39,731 bases of DNA, taken from positions 1 through 39,731 of the forward strand of contig JASHOR010000166.1 in the NCBI GenBank assembly GCA_030041005.1. The letters run 5' to 3'. Of the stretch, positions 7,592 to 15,145 are shown one piece after another (positions within the stretch are counted from its first letter, which is position 1; the number at the start of each line of letters is the position of its first letter). A program made the translations under genes and the position numbers. Origin of the DNA: Xanthobacteraceae bacterium. Lineage in GTDB: Bacteria > Pseudomonadota > Alphaproteobacteria > Rhizobiales > Xanthobacteraceae. The notes beneath the pieces were generated by a model that was given only the letters and a program-made list of their open reading frames with translations, did not search any database and was not told the origin of the DNA.

Positions 7592-7918
7592 ATGACCCGC
7601 CCACGGAAGCATCCGGCGTCGACATTGGCGGCGCCGCGCGGCACCGATCCGGATCGCCTCAGCGCCCAGGTATGGGAGCTGCTTCGGACGCTCGTGATGG
7701 GCGGCGTGAAGCAGGACCGCATGCTCGAACTGTATTATTGGAGTCAGGAGCCCGGACTGCTGGAAATCATTCGCGCCATCCTGGCGCTGCCGCCAGACGC
7801 ACAGGAAGCGCTCCGCTCCTTCCTGGCGGCGGCCGCGCCCGCGTCGGTCATCGTCGCTCAATGGCCTGACCGCCTCGTGCTATCCGCGGGCAAACGGGAC
7901 GGCAGGTCGGCGCGCTGA
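7592..7918 (+). CDS. Hypothetical protein downstream of the luxI operon (108 aa)
   Basis: A 108-residue protein of unknown function. The N-terminus is basic and Pro-rich. Residues about 22-85 are predicted helical (LSAQVWELLRTLVMGGVKQD and LLEIIRAILALPPDAQEALR), and the C-terminus is Arg/Lys-rich. No signal peptide or membrane span is evident. The start has only a weak ribosome site, but codon use and lack of a better frame favour it. It follows the 80-residue gene by 47 bp and is the last plus-strand gene before a convergent minus-strand operon, so it may be the last gene of the quorum-sensing transcript. Confidence 0.6.
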   Translation: MTRPRKHPASTLAAPRGTDPDRLSAQVWELLRTLVMGGVKQDRMLELYYWSQEPGLLEIIRAILALPPDAQEALRSFLAAAAPASVIVAQWPDRLVLSAGKRDGRSAR

Positions 7919-8018
7919 ACTCTCCATCAGCGGTCGGCATCACCTCGGCGGGCCATCTTTGCTCGCCCGCTGCCAAGTCTCCGAGCACGCTTCGAGCAGT
8001 GAGCTGGCAAGACAGCGA

Positions 8019-8750
8019 TCACGCGGGTTGCATGCCGTGCGCAGCCACGACCAGCCGGGCATCCGCCGAGGCGAGAAACGTCAGCAAATCGCGCGCCATG
8101 TCCGGCCGGCGCGCCGCCGTGGCGACTGCCGCGGCAAATACGGTCGTATGCTGAAGGGCGGCAGGCAGCGGGCCGACCAGCTCGACGCCGGGCACTGCAA
8201 CGATCTCGGCGATCTGCTGAATGCCGAGCTGCGCTTCGCCATTGGCGACCGCTTCACAGACCACGACAGGCTTGCCCCCTGTCGCGCCGACGAGGCGCAG
8301 CTTGGGCTTGAGTTCGTCGGAAATTCCCAGCCGATCGAACAGTGCGGCGAGGTGGAGCCCGCTCGCAGTGCCAAAGGCCGGATCGGCGCAGGCGATCGTC
8401 TCGGCAGCCTGCAAGGCGCGCACGAACGCGTCCACCGAACCGATCTCCGGCCTGCCCGCCCCCGCACGCACGGCGACGCCGATGCCGGAGCGGGCGAGCG
8501 GCACCGCGGTCGCGGCAATGACCATGGTCTCGCGGGCAAGCTCGTCGATACGTGATCGGGTGGTGATGGCGAGGTCGACAATCTCGCCGGCGCGAAGACG
8601 ATCGCGAACGAGCGGGGAACGGGTGAATTCGGCTGAGAATTTGGTGCCGGTGCGGTTTCTGTAGCCGTCGCCGAGTTCGAGAACGATCTCCCGCATGGCG
8701 CCGGCCGACAAGATCCGGATTTCGTCCGCTGCCGCGGAAGCGTCCGCCAT
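8019..8750 (-). CDS. ModA-like substrate-binding protein lacking a signal peptide (copy 1)
   Basis: A 243-residue protein of the type-2 periplasmic-binding fold (SBP_bac_11 / ModA-like). It starts MADASAAADEIRILSAGAMR, goes straight into the first beta strand and has the typical closing helix (RRPDMARDLLTFLASADARL). The phosphate/anion-loop region AFGTASGLHLAALFDRLG and the VANGEAQLGIQQIAEI segment are present. No secretion signal precedes the fold, so it is probably cytoplasmic, unlike transport receptors. The frame extends further upstream into the ubiD gene, but those residues do not resemble the family. It begins 11 bp after ubiD and likely shares its transcript. No ModB/ModC transporter genes are nearby. 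A ligand-sensing or ligand-delivery role for the neighbouring enzymes is possible but unproven. A relative lies at 36492-37244. Confidence 0.78.
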   Translation of the reverse strand: MADASAAADEIRILSAGAMREIVLELGDGYRNRTGTKFSAEFTRSPLVRDRLRAGEIVDLAITTRSRIDELARETMVIAATAVPLARSGIGVAVRAGAGRPEIGSVDAFVRALQAAETIACADPAFGTASGLHLAALFDRLGISDELKPKLRLVGATGGKPVVVCEAVANGEAQLGIQQIAEIVAVPGVELVGPLPAALQHTTVFAAAVATAARRPDMARDLLTFLASADARLVVAAHGMQPA

Positions 8751-8761
8751 GGAGGGCCTGC

Positions 8762-10456
8762 TCACCGCGGCTTTTTCGGGCGCGGCGTGCGGCCACGATC
8801 CTTGACGTTGCGGACCTCGGTGTTCATGCGCACGTCCTTGCGCCGGCGCTTTTCCAGCGACTTCGCGATCTCGAAGTATTCGCCGCGGGTCGCGCGTTCG
8901 GCAGCCTCGTCGAGCTCGCCCGACCACTCGCCGAGCGAATAGCCGAACCACGGCGATTCCGGCTTGAGCTGCGGCAGGCCGAGTTCCTGCCAGATCTGTC
9001 TGGCGCGCTCCATGTAGGGGCGCTTCGGCAGCGAGATCGGTGGAAAATTCTCCTTCAGCGTCGCGTCGATGAGCACCGAGGCATCCTGTCCGCCGTTGCG
9101 CTGGCTGCGCGGTCCGTGGCCTTGGTCGCGATGCGGCAGAATATGAAAGTCGAGCGTCGGATTGGCGCGGTACGACATCGCCCAGAGGATGGCGTCGGCG
9201 TTCTCCGGATCGATATCGTCATTGACCGCGATGACGTATTTGCCGGCGGCGCGGTGCAGCACCGCGGCGCCGTAAAGCGCGCGCCATACTTCCGTCGGCG
9301 GCATCTCGCGCTCGCAGACCAGCGCGATGACCTTGCGGATATTGGTCAGCGGTTCGTGCATCGACACGCGCTTGATGCCCTTGATGCCAAGCGTATCGCG
9401 CAGGAAGTTCAAAAACAGCGGCTCCATACCGATTCGCTTGATCAAACTCGATTCCGAGGGCGTCACCTGGGAAATGATCGAGGTGAGGATCGCGTCACGC
9501 CGGCGCGTGATCGCGCTCACATCCATGTAGGCGTTGAACTCCTGCAGATTGACATGACCGTGCGATTCTCCGAACGGCGCCTCCGGTTCGAGATATTCGG
9601 TGTCGATGAAACCCTCGATGACGATCTCGGCCTCGGCCGGAACCAGAAGATCGACCGTCTTTGCCTTCACGACATTGATCGGCGCGCCGACCAACGCGCC
9701 GGCGACATGCAGTTCGTCGAGGCTTTCCGGCAGTTTCTGCACCGATGCAAAGGTGATGCAGGGCGGCGCGCCAAGCACCACCGCGCAGGGGAGCTTTTTG
9801 CAGCCGCGGGCGCGCAATTTTTCCCAATGGTTGTAGATGCCGGGGCGCAGCTCGAGCGAAGGATTCATGCCGAGACGGCGCCGCGCCTTCACCTGGCCGC
9901 GGTAATTGCCCATGTTCTGCACGCCGCTATCGGGATCCTTGGTGATGTATTGCGACAGCGTGGCATACGGTGCGATATCCCAGCCAGGGGTCGAGATCGG
10001 CAGCGGAATGCCGTCAAGCCCGTTGCCAGGCTTGTCGAGCGCGGCGCCGGTCACGACGATCTCGTGACAGGGCGCGTGCGCAACCACGCGCGGCGCCAGG
10101 GGATGGCTCGCCGCCTCCACCCAGCGCGCATCGATTTCCTCGAACGGGCAGCCGATGCCGATCCGGTAGATCTCGCGGTTGGCCGCGAGCCCCCCGACCA
10201 GAACCGGAACATCGTATTTGTGTCCCTTGGCGTCGACGACGTTGGTGAACAGGAACGCCTTGCGATCCTTTTCCGCGATGCCGCCGCGAAACTGCCAGCG
10301 CACCAGCGGATGCATCTCGGTATCCTTGTTGATCGGGCGATCGACGGTGATCAGAAGCCCGGCCGCATCGAGCGCGCGGATGTGATCGTGCAGATCGGGA
10401 TATGACCGGTCCGGGGCGAGCGAGACCTTGCGCCGCGACTTCGTCATGGCATCCAT
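8762..10456 (-). CDS. UbiD-family decarboxylase (copy 1)
   Basis: A 564-residue cytoplasmic enzyme of the UbiD family, which uses prenylated FMN to (de)carboxylate aromatic, heteroaromatic or alpha,beta-unsaturated acids. Recognisable blocks are NMGNYRGQVK (about 181-190), the LGAPPCITFAS strand (228-238), and AEAEIVIEGFIDTEYLEPEA leading into PFGESHGHVNL (about 275-303), which holds the cofactor and acid-base residues, followed by AITRRRDAI. GAGGAAG before the ATG at 10456 supports the start. The protein is longer than UbiD itself, with a basic C-terminal tail. It lies 33 bp after an amidohydrolase gene and 11 bp before a ModA-like gene, suggesting one operon that opens or deaminates a compound and then decarboxylates it. 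No ubiX homolog, needed for the cofactor, lies in the window. A paralog sharing long identical blocks lies at 18833-20458. Confidence 0.92.
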   Translation of the reverse strand: MDAMTKSRRKVSLAPDRSYPDLHDHIRALDAAGLLITVDRPINKDTEMHPLVRWQFRGGIAEKDRKAFLFTNVVDAKGHKYDVPVLVGGLAANREIYRIGIGCPFEEIDARWVEAASHPLAPRVVAHAPCHEIVVTGAALDKPGNGLDGIPLPISTPGWDIAPYATLSQYITKDPDSGVQNMGNYRGQVKARRRLGMNPSLELRPGIYNHWEKLRARGCKKLPCAVVLGAPPCITFASVQKLPESLDELHVAGALVGAPINVVKAKTVDLLVPAEAEIVIEGFIDTEYLEPEAPFGESHGHVNLQEFNAYMDVSAITRRRDAILTSIISQVTPSESSLIKRIGMEPLFLNFLRDTLGIKGIKRVSMHEPLTNIRKVIALVCEREMPPTEVWRALYGAAVLHRAAGKYVIAVNDDIDPENADAILWAMSYRANPTLDFHILPHRDQGHGPRSQRNGGQDASVLIDATLKENFPPISLPKRPYMERARQIWQELGLPQLKPESPWFGYSLGEWSGELDEAAERATRGEYFEIAKSLEKRRRKDVRMNTEVRNVKDRGRTPRPKKPR

Positions 10457-10489
10457 TTCAATGCTTCCTCATCCGCGGCCGGCGCCGCA

Positions 10490-11887
10490 TCAGGATACCG
10501 GCCATCGCAATTGGACCATTTTGTCGAGCTTCAGGTGCTTGCCGAAGCGCGCCACGGCAAGCGGGATCTGCTCGTACAGTTTATCTTCGTCGATCCTGGT
10601 CAGGCGGCCGCGCGCCACCACCTGCTCGCCCGCGACAAAAACGTCACGCACCGAATCGCCGGTGGCGCTGTACACCAGATTGGCGACGGGGTTGATCAGC
10701 GGCTGCCATTCCGGCCGGCGGGTATCGAACAACACGATGTCGGCCTCCTTGCCGACCTCGATCGAGCCGATACGCTCGCCCATCAGCGCCGCCTTGGCGC
10801 CGTTGACGGTCGCCATTTCGAGGCCGGTTTCCGGCGGCATGACCCGCGGATTAAGCCGCGCCTCCTTGTAACAGCAACAGGCCAGCCGAATTTCCTGCGG
10901 CAGATCGACGATCCCCGACGAGGCATGATCAGAGCCGACGGCAACGTTGACGCCCAGCGCCATCAGCTCGGGCAGCCTGCCGACCATGAAGTTTCCATAG
11001 CCGTTGTGCAGGCTCGAACTCGGCGCGCAGACCAGCGACGGCTTGCGTTTGGCCAGAATGGCGACTTCCCCGGGCTCCAGCCATCCCGAATGCACGATCA
11101 GCATGCGCTCGTCGAGCACCCCGAGTTTTTCCAGCCGCTCGATTTCCGCGAGGCCTGCGCGTGCGACGCTGGAGTCGTGGGTAGAATAGGAGAAGCAGGC
11201 GTGGGTCTGTAGCAGCGTCCCGTATTTGCGGGCGAGCTTGTCGAGGCCGACGATCAATTCGTCTGACGCATTGTTGAGACCGCGGAACGATGCGCTGGCC
11301 GACAGCCGCGGGCTGGAGGATTTGGCATATCTCTCCAGGACGGCCTCGGCGCGATCGAGCGCCAGCGCGGTCGATTCGATCATGCGCTCGGGCAGGATGC
11401 CGAGCACGGATTTGGTCAAATCGAACGACGAGCGCGAGGCGACGTAGCGGATGCCGGTGGACATGACGCCGTCGACCGACGCCTCGGGCTGATAATTGCC
11501 GGGATCGATGAAGCAGGTCACGCCGTGCTTGAGCAGCTCGGCGGCGGCGAGCGTTGCCGAGACGCGCACGTCCTCGCCATCGAGCGCCGCCTCATACGGA
11601 TACATGCGGTCGAACAGAAACGACTGCGCGTTCGCCTCGTCGGCCAGTCCCCGTGAAAGTTGAAAGGACGAATGCAGATGACAGTCTATGAGACCCGGCG
11701 TCGCCACCGTGTGGCGGCCGTCGACACGGCGCGCGCCGGCGAATCCCTCGGCGATCTCGCCCGACTTGCCGATCGCCACGATCCTGCCGCGGTCTATGGC
11801 CACCGCCGCGTCGCGAAGGATGCGGCGGCCGCGGTCAACGGTAATGAGCCAATCGATGCCGCTGATCACCAGTTCGACGGATTGCAC
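10490..11887 (-). CDS. Amidohydrolase (TRZ/ATZ, cytosine-deaminase-like)
   Basis: A 465-residue metal-dependent hydrolase of the ATZ/TRZ / 8-oxoguanine deaminase type, cytoplasmic. Metal ligands are visible as HLHSS (after TPGLIDC), THAC, VHSGW and the catalytic Asp in GSDHASSG. Beta-strand segments at both ends (VISGIDWLITVDRG; EADIVLFDTRRPEW) form the composite second domain. These enzymes deaminate or dechlorinate nucleobases, triazines and related heterocycles. I place the start at the GTG at 11887 because GAGGA lies five bases upstream; a GTG at 11899 would overlap that site. It is the first gene of an amidohydrolase-ubiD-ModA-like run on the minus strand, so a catabolic pathway for a heterocyclic or amide-bearing acid is a reasonable inference. 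The exact substrate is not readable. Confidence 0.9.
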   Translation of the reverse strand: MQSVELVISGIDWLITVDRGRRILRDAAVAIDRGRIVAIGKSGEIAEGFAGARRVDGRHTVATPGLIDCHLHSSFQLSRGLADEANAQSFLFDRMYPYEAALDGEDVRVSATLAAAELLKHGVTCFIDPGNYQPEASVDGVMSTGIRYVASRSSFDLTKSVLGILPERMIESTALALDRAEAVLERYAKSSSPRLSASASFRGLNNASDELIVGLDKLARKYGTLLQTHACFSYSTHDSSVARAGLAEIERLEKLGVLDERMLIVHSGWLEPGEVAILAKRKPSLVCAPSSSLHNGYGNFMVGRLPELMALGVNVAVGSDHASSGIVDLPQEIRLACCCYKEARLNPRVMPPETGLEMATVNGAKAALMGERIGSIEVGKEADIVLFDTRRPEWQPLINPVANLVYSATGDSVRDVFVAGEQVVARGRLTRIDEDKLYEQIPLAVARFGKHLKLDKMVQLRWPVS

Positions 11888-11930
11888 GCGCTTCCTCACT
11901 TATCCCGGTCTATTGCTCCGGCGGCGGCTT

Positions 11931-12016
11931 TGCATTGTCGGTACGAACGAAGCGAAGCAATCCAGTTGTGCGTCGCCCGCCGCATTGTTTCGTCGCGTCG
12001 CTCTTCGCAACGACGA
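11931..12016. repeat. Palindromic intergenic repeat (GCGAAGCGAAGCAATCC family)
   Basis: The segment holds ACGAAGCGAAGCAATCCAG at the left and TTGTTTCGTCGCGTCGCTCT at the right, the two ends of an imperfect long inverted repeat. This motif is typical of intergenic palindromes dispersed in Bradyrhizobium-like genomes. It fills the gap between the cupin and amidohydrolase genes. Confidence 0.7.
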
Positions 12017-12028
12017 GTCGCCGGCAAA

Positions 12029-12538
12029 TCACTTCTTGTCCTCCCCGACATAGGTCAGGTCATCGGAGATCTTCAGCTCGATCAGCACATTGTCGTCGGT
12101 CGAGTCTTCGCACAGCATGGAGCGATGGCCGATACCCTTGGGGATGAACAGCATGTCACCGGGATGCATGATCTTGACACCCATCTCGGTCTCCCATTTC
12201 AGCGCGCCCTTGACGCAGAAGATGATCTCGTGGGCATCGATGTTGCGATGCCAGAAGCCCATGTCGTGCTTGCGTCGCTTGGAGACGTCGACCTTGACCC
12301 GGTCCGACGTGTAGAGCCGCAGCGGCGTGCCGTCGGCCTTGTCGATATTGGTCGGCGAGAATTTCTCGTCGAAAATGTTGAACATGCGGAAAATCTCGGC
12401 GTATTCCAGCACGCCGGCATTGATCACCGGCGGCTCGTTATGCGCGAGGACGACGTTCTTGCCGTTGATGGTGACGAGTTCGCGATAGACCTTCTCGGCA
12501 GCCTGTTCGCTGTGTGGCTTGGTTTGCGGCTTGTTCAT
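12029..12538 (-). CDS. Cupin-domain protein (homogentisate dioxygenase-like fold)
   Basis: A 169-residue cytoplasmic protein with one complete cupin barrel. The metal-binding motif is seen in FWHRNIDAHEIIFCVKGALK (His, His, Glu) and in HPGDMLFIPKGIGHR, which carries the last His. The N-terminal part (VNVVLAH-like strand, PPVINAGVLEYAEIFRMFNI) recalls homogentisate 1,2-dioxygenase-type proteins but is much shorter than that enzyme. GGAG six bases before the ATG at 12538 decides the start over the frame at 12550. It lies upstream of the amidohydrolase gene on the same strand, separated by a palindromic repeat, and could be a ring-cleaving or isomerising step in the same pathway; a non-catalytic binding protein is the alternative. 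Confidence 0.85.
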   Translation of the reverse strand: MNKPQTKPHSEQAAEKVYRELVTINGKNVVLAHNEPPVINAGVLEYAEIFRMFNIFDEKFSPTNIDKADGTPLRLYTSDRVKVDVSKRRKHDMGFWHRNIDAHEIIFCVKGALKWETEMGVKIMHPGDMLFIPKGIGHRSMLCEDSTDDNVLIELKISDDLTYVGEDKK

Positions 12539-12732
12539 GATCGGCTCCAACCGGCGGTGGCGATGTCATCCGGGTGCGTGCCATAGCTAACAACCGCCAT
12601 GCCAGAGGTAAAGGCGCGCAGCCGACCGCAGCCGGGCGCATGGCTGCCCGCCGCGCGCTTTATTGACCCGGCAGGCAGCCCTGGCCATAAGCGCCGCGAC
12701 ACCATCCTGTCCCCATTCTCCGGAACCTTGGA

Positions 12733-13644
12733 ATGCGTTTCGAACTGCCCGCTCCCAGCATGATCTTCGACGTCGCGCTCGATGACGGCGCCAAAATCCG
12801 CATGCGCCGCCACGGCAATCCCAATGGCGTGCGATTATTGCTCGCCCACGGCAACGGCTTTGCCGCGGACGCCTACTATCCCTATTGGCGGCACCTTCTG
12901 GCGCATTTCGATCTCTTGGTGTTCGATTTCCGCAACCATGGCCAGAACGTACCGGCGGTACCGTCGCACCATACCTACGAACAGCTTACCCGCGACCTGG
13001 AGCGGGTCGTGCAGGATGTGAAAGCTCGACTTGGCGAGAAACCGACAGCGGGCATTTTCCATTCCATGTCGGGCCGCACCGCGATGAAGCACGCGATCGA
13101 AATCGGTTGGCGCTGGGATGCGCTGGTGTTGTTCGACCCGCCCAACCTACCGCCGCCCGACCATCCGGCCTATGCCACGATGGCGGCCTTCGAAAAGCGG
13201 CTGACGGCGTGGGCGCGTGGCCGGCGCCGGCGCTTTGCCGCGATCGAGGAACTGACCGCAGAATACCTGCAGTCGCGGGCCAGCGCGCGCTGGGTCGACG
13301 GCGCGCACGACCTGATGGCGCGTTCCGTGTTGCGCAAGAGCGCGGACGACAGCGGGTATGAGCTTGTTTGCGATCCGGAAAACGAGGCGACGATTTACGC
13401 GCAGGCGCTCATGCTCAATCTGTGGCCCGCCGCGGCGGAATTCGGCGGCCCGGTCAAGCTGATCGGCTGCGATCCGAATGTGAAAGGCGGGGCTCCAACC
13501 GGCGCAGCCAACCAGGCGCTCGGCGTCGAGGGACGGTACGATTACAGCTTCGTCGACAATACCGGCCATCTTTTGCAGATCGAGAAGCCGGAAGAATGCG
13601 TTCGGGTGACGCTCGATTTCCTCGCCAAATGCGGCCTCGCCTGA
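12733..13644 (+). CDS. Alpha/beta-hydrolase fold protein
   Basis: A 303-residue probably cytoplasmic serine hydrolase. The oxyanion segment is LLLAHGNGFAADAYYPYWRH, and the nucleophile elbow reads IFHSMSGRTA, in which the first Gly of GxSxG is replaced. The acid is likely in KLIGCDPN and the His in DNTGHLLQIEKPEE. A lid of about 90 residues rich in Arg and Trp separates the two halves. Such proteins hydrolyse esters, amides or C-C bonds of ring-cleavage products. The start has only a weak TTGGA ribosome site. It is divergent from the cupin gene with about 190 bp between them, and lies upstream of the sox operon with a 146-bp gap, so it need not belong to sulfur oxidation. Confidence 0.87.
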   Translation: MRFELPAPSMIFDVALDDGAKIRMRRHGNPNGVRLLLAHGNGFAADAYYPYWRHLLAHFDLLVFDFRNHGQNVPAVPSHHTYEQLTRDLERVVQDVKARLGEKPTAGIFHSMSGRTAMKHAIEIGWRWDALVLFDPPNLPPPDHPAYATMAAFEKRLTAWARGRRRRFAAIEELTAEYLQSRASARWVDGAHDLMARSVLRKSADDSGYELVCDPENEATIYAQALMLNLWPAAAEFGGPVKLIGCDPNVKGGAPTGAANQALGVEGRYDYSFVDNTGHLLQIEKPEECVRVTLDFLAKCGLA

Positions 13645-13790
13645 GGTCGCGCCAATCAAGCTGTGCCATCGTTTAGTATTGACTCATTTGGGGTTCGTTG
13701 TTACCCGCGGCAGTTTCGGCCAGAAGAATCTGCGTCCCGACACCACCGCTTGGCACCATGCAGGGGCCAGAAGGCTGCAGGAGGAGCGTC

Positions 13791-14171
13791 ATGCAGCGAG
13801 CGCGCATTGCGGCAATGGCCGCGTCCGGCATCCTCGTTGCCGCCATGTCGTGCGCCGGCGGGCTCGCATCGGCGCAGCCGTCGGTTGCGACGGCCCAATC
13901 CTCGGCCGCAGCAGGCGAGAAGATCGCCTTCGATCGCAGCAAAGGGACCTGCCTCACCTGCCATGCGATCAAGGGCGGCGACGCTCCCGGTAATGTCGGA
14001 CCGCCTCTCGTCAACATGAAGCAGCGATTTCCCGACCGCAAGGAACTGTTCGCCGTCATCTTCGACGAGACCAGGCGCAATCCGCAGACGGTGATGCCCC
14101 CGTTCGGCCGCAACCTCATCCTTACTCATCAGGAAATCGAATCCGTCATCGACTTTCTTTACACGCGATAG
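13791..14171 (+). CDS. soxX: Thiosulfate oxidation cytochrome subunit SoxX
   Basis: A 126-residue periplasmic c-type cytochrome, the small subunit of SoxXA, which attaches thiosulfate to the carrier SoxYZ. A signal peptide of about 30 residues ends near GGLASAQ. One heme-binding site, CLTCH, is present, with a candidate axial Met in TVMPPFG and the family block GGDAPGNVGPPLVNMKQRFP. GGAGGAG four bases before the ATG at 13791 decides the start; a longer frame begins at 13698 without such support. It opens the operon soxX-Y-Z-A-K-B, with 16 bp to soxY. The 146-bp gap upstream holds a TTGACT at 13679-13684 that may be a -35 element, but the -10 is unclear. No soxR-type regulator is adjacent. Confidence 0.93.
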   Translation: MQRARIAAMAASGILVAAMSCAGGLASAQPSVATAQSSAAAGEKIAFDRSKGTCLTCHAIKGGDAPGNVGPPLVNMKQRFPDRKELFAVIFDETRRNPQTVMPPFGRNLILTHQEIESVIDFLYTR

Positions 14172-14187
14172 GAGCGTTGGGACCTCA

Positions 14188-14706
14188 ATGGAGAACAACG
14201 ACCACGACCGGCATGCGAGATCGCCACGCGCCCGCACGCGCCGAACGATCGTCAAAGCCGCGGCTGCCGCGGCGCTTGCGCCGCTCGGCGTTACGGCCGT
14301 CGCCCCGCTCCGACGCGCGCAAGCCGCCGCCGACGCCAGCGCGTGGCCGAAAAACGCGTTTGCGCAGAAAACCGAGGCTGACGCCATCAAGGCGCTCTAC
14401 GGCAGGACTCCGGAGCCTTCGGACAAGGTAACCCTCGACGCCCCGGAGATTGCCGAAAACGGCGCAGTAGTGCCGATCTCGGTCAGCACATCGCTGCCCA
14501 ACGTGAATTCGATCGCCATCATCATTTCCGGAAATCCATTCCCGCTGGCGGCGAACTACCGCATTCCCGCGGGCACTTCGGCGACGGTGGCCAACCGACT
14601 GAAGATGGCGAAAACCAGCAAGGTTTTGGCGCTGGTCGAGTCCGGCGGCAAAGTGTTCAGCGCCAGCAAAGAAGTGAAAGTGACGGTCGGCGGCTGCGGC
14701 GGCTGA
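14188..14706 (+). CDS. soxY: Sulfur carrier subunit SoxY
   Basis: A 172-residue periplasmic protein that carries sulfur intermediates as a covalent adduct on its C-terminal Cys. It ends in VTVGGCGG, the diagnostic swinging arm with the carrier Cys third from the end. The N-terminus has a twin-arginine-like RTRRTIVKAAAAAALAP signal, consistent with export of a folded SoxYZ complex by Tat. The mature part begins ADASAWPKNAFAQKTEADAI and has the family beta-sandwich segments (VPISVSTSLPNVNSIAIIIS). It is sandwiched between soxX and soxZ with short gaps, 16 and 29 bp, as in other sox operons. Confidence 0.95.
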   Translation: MENNDHDRHARSPRARTRRTIVKAAAAAALAPLGVTAVAPLRRAQAAADASAWPKNAFAQKTEADAIKALYGRTPEPSDKVTLDAPEIAENGAVVPISVSTSLPNVNSIAIIISGNPFPLAANYRIPAGTSATVANRLKMAKTSKVLALVESGGKVFSASKEVKVTVGGCGG

Positions 14707-14735
14707 TCGAGCGGATCAACGACAGGCATACATCA

Positions 14736-15047
14736 ATGGCATCGACAATTCGCATGCGCGCCGTGGCAAATGGCGACACCACAGTGGTGCAGGCTCTGGT
14801 TCAGCACCCGATGGATTCCGGATTCGTGAAGGATTCCAATGGCCATCTCATCCCGCCGCACTACATCGAAGTGGTCGCATTCGAGCACGCGGGCAAAGCG
14901 GTGTTCACCGCCTTCTGGGGACCCGCCGTCGCCAAGGACCCTTACATCAAGTTCGATTTCAAAGGCGCAAAGAAGGGCGACGATCTGACGATCAGTTGGG
15001 TCGATAACAAGGGCCAGTCCGATTCGCTGGTCGGAAAGGTCACCTAG
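14736..15047 (+). CDS. soxZ: Sulfur carrier subunit SoxZ
   Basis: A 103-residue partner of SoxY in the SoxYZ heterodimer. It has no signal peptide, as expected for a protein exported together with SoxY. The sequence ASTIRMRAVANGDTTVVQAL, the VQHPMDSGF segment, PPHYIEVVAFEHAGKAVFTA and the final DDLTISWVDNKGQSD are typical SoxZ. The length matches the family. It follows soxY by 29 bp; the next gene, soxA, starts 98 bp further on, the longest gap inside the operon. Confidence 0.95.
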   Translation: MASTIRMRAVANGDTTVVQALVQHPMDSGFVKDSNGHLIPPHYIEVVAFEHAGKAVFTAFWGPAVAKDPYIKFDFKGAKKGDDLTISWVDNKGQSDSLVGKVT

Positions 15048-15145
15048 TGGAGCGGATTTGACATTCGCTACTCCCAAGCCGCCAGTGTCCGGACAGGATG
15101 CGAATGTTGGAATCGGACAACTAGATCAGCGAGGAGGATTTGCGC

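Noticed and set aside
8751-8951. Longer N-terminus for the ModA-like protein at 8019-8750
   Set aside because: The extra residues overlap ubiD, are Arg-rich and do not form a signal peptide.
9116-10405. Long plus-strand frame opposite UbiD copy 1
   Set aside because: It is antisense to a well-recognised enzyme, with a His/Arg/Asp-rich translation typical of GC-rich shadow frames.
12029-12538. Full homogentisate 1,2-dioxygenase
   Set aside because: The protein is far too short (169 residues) and has one cupin domain only.
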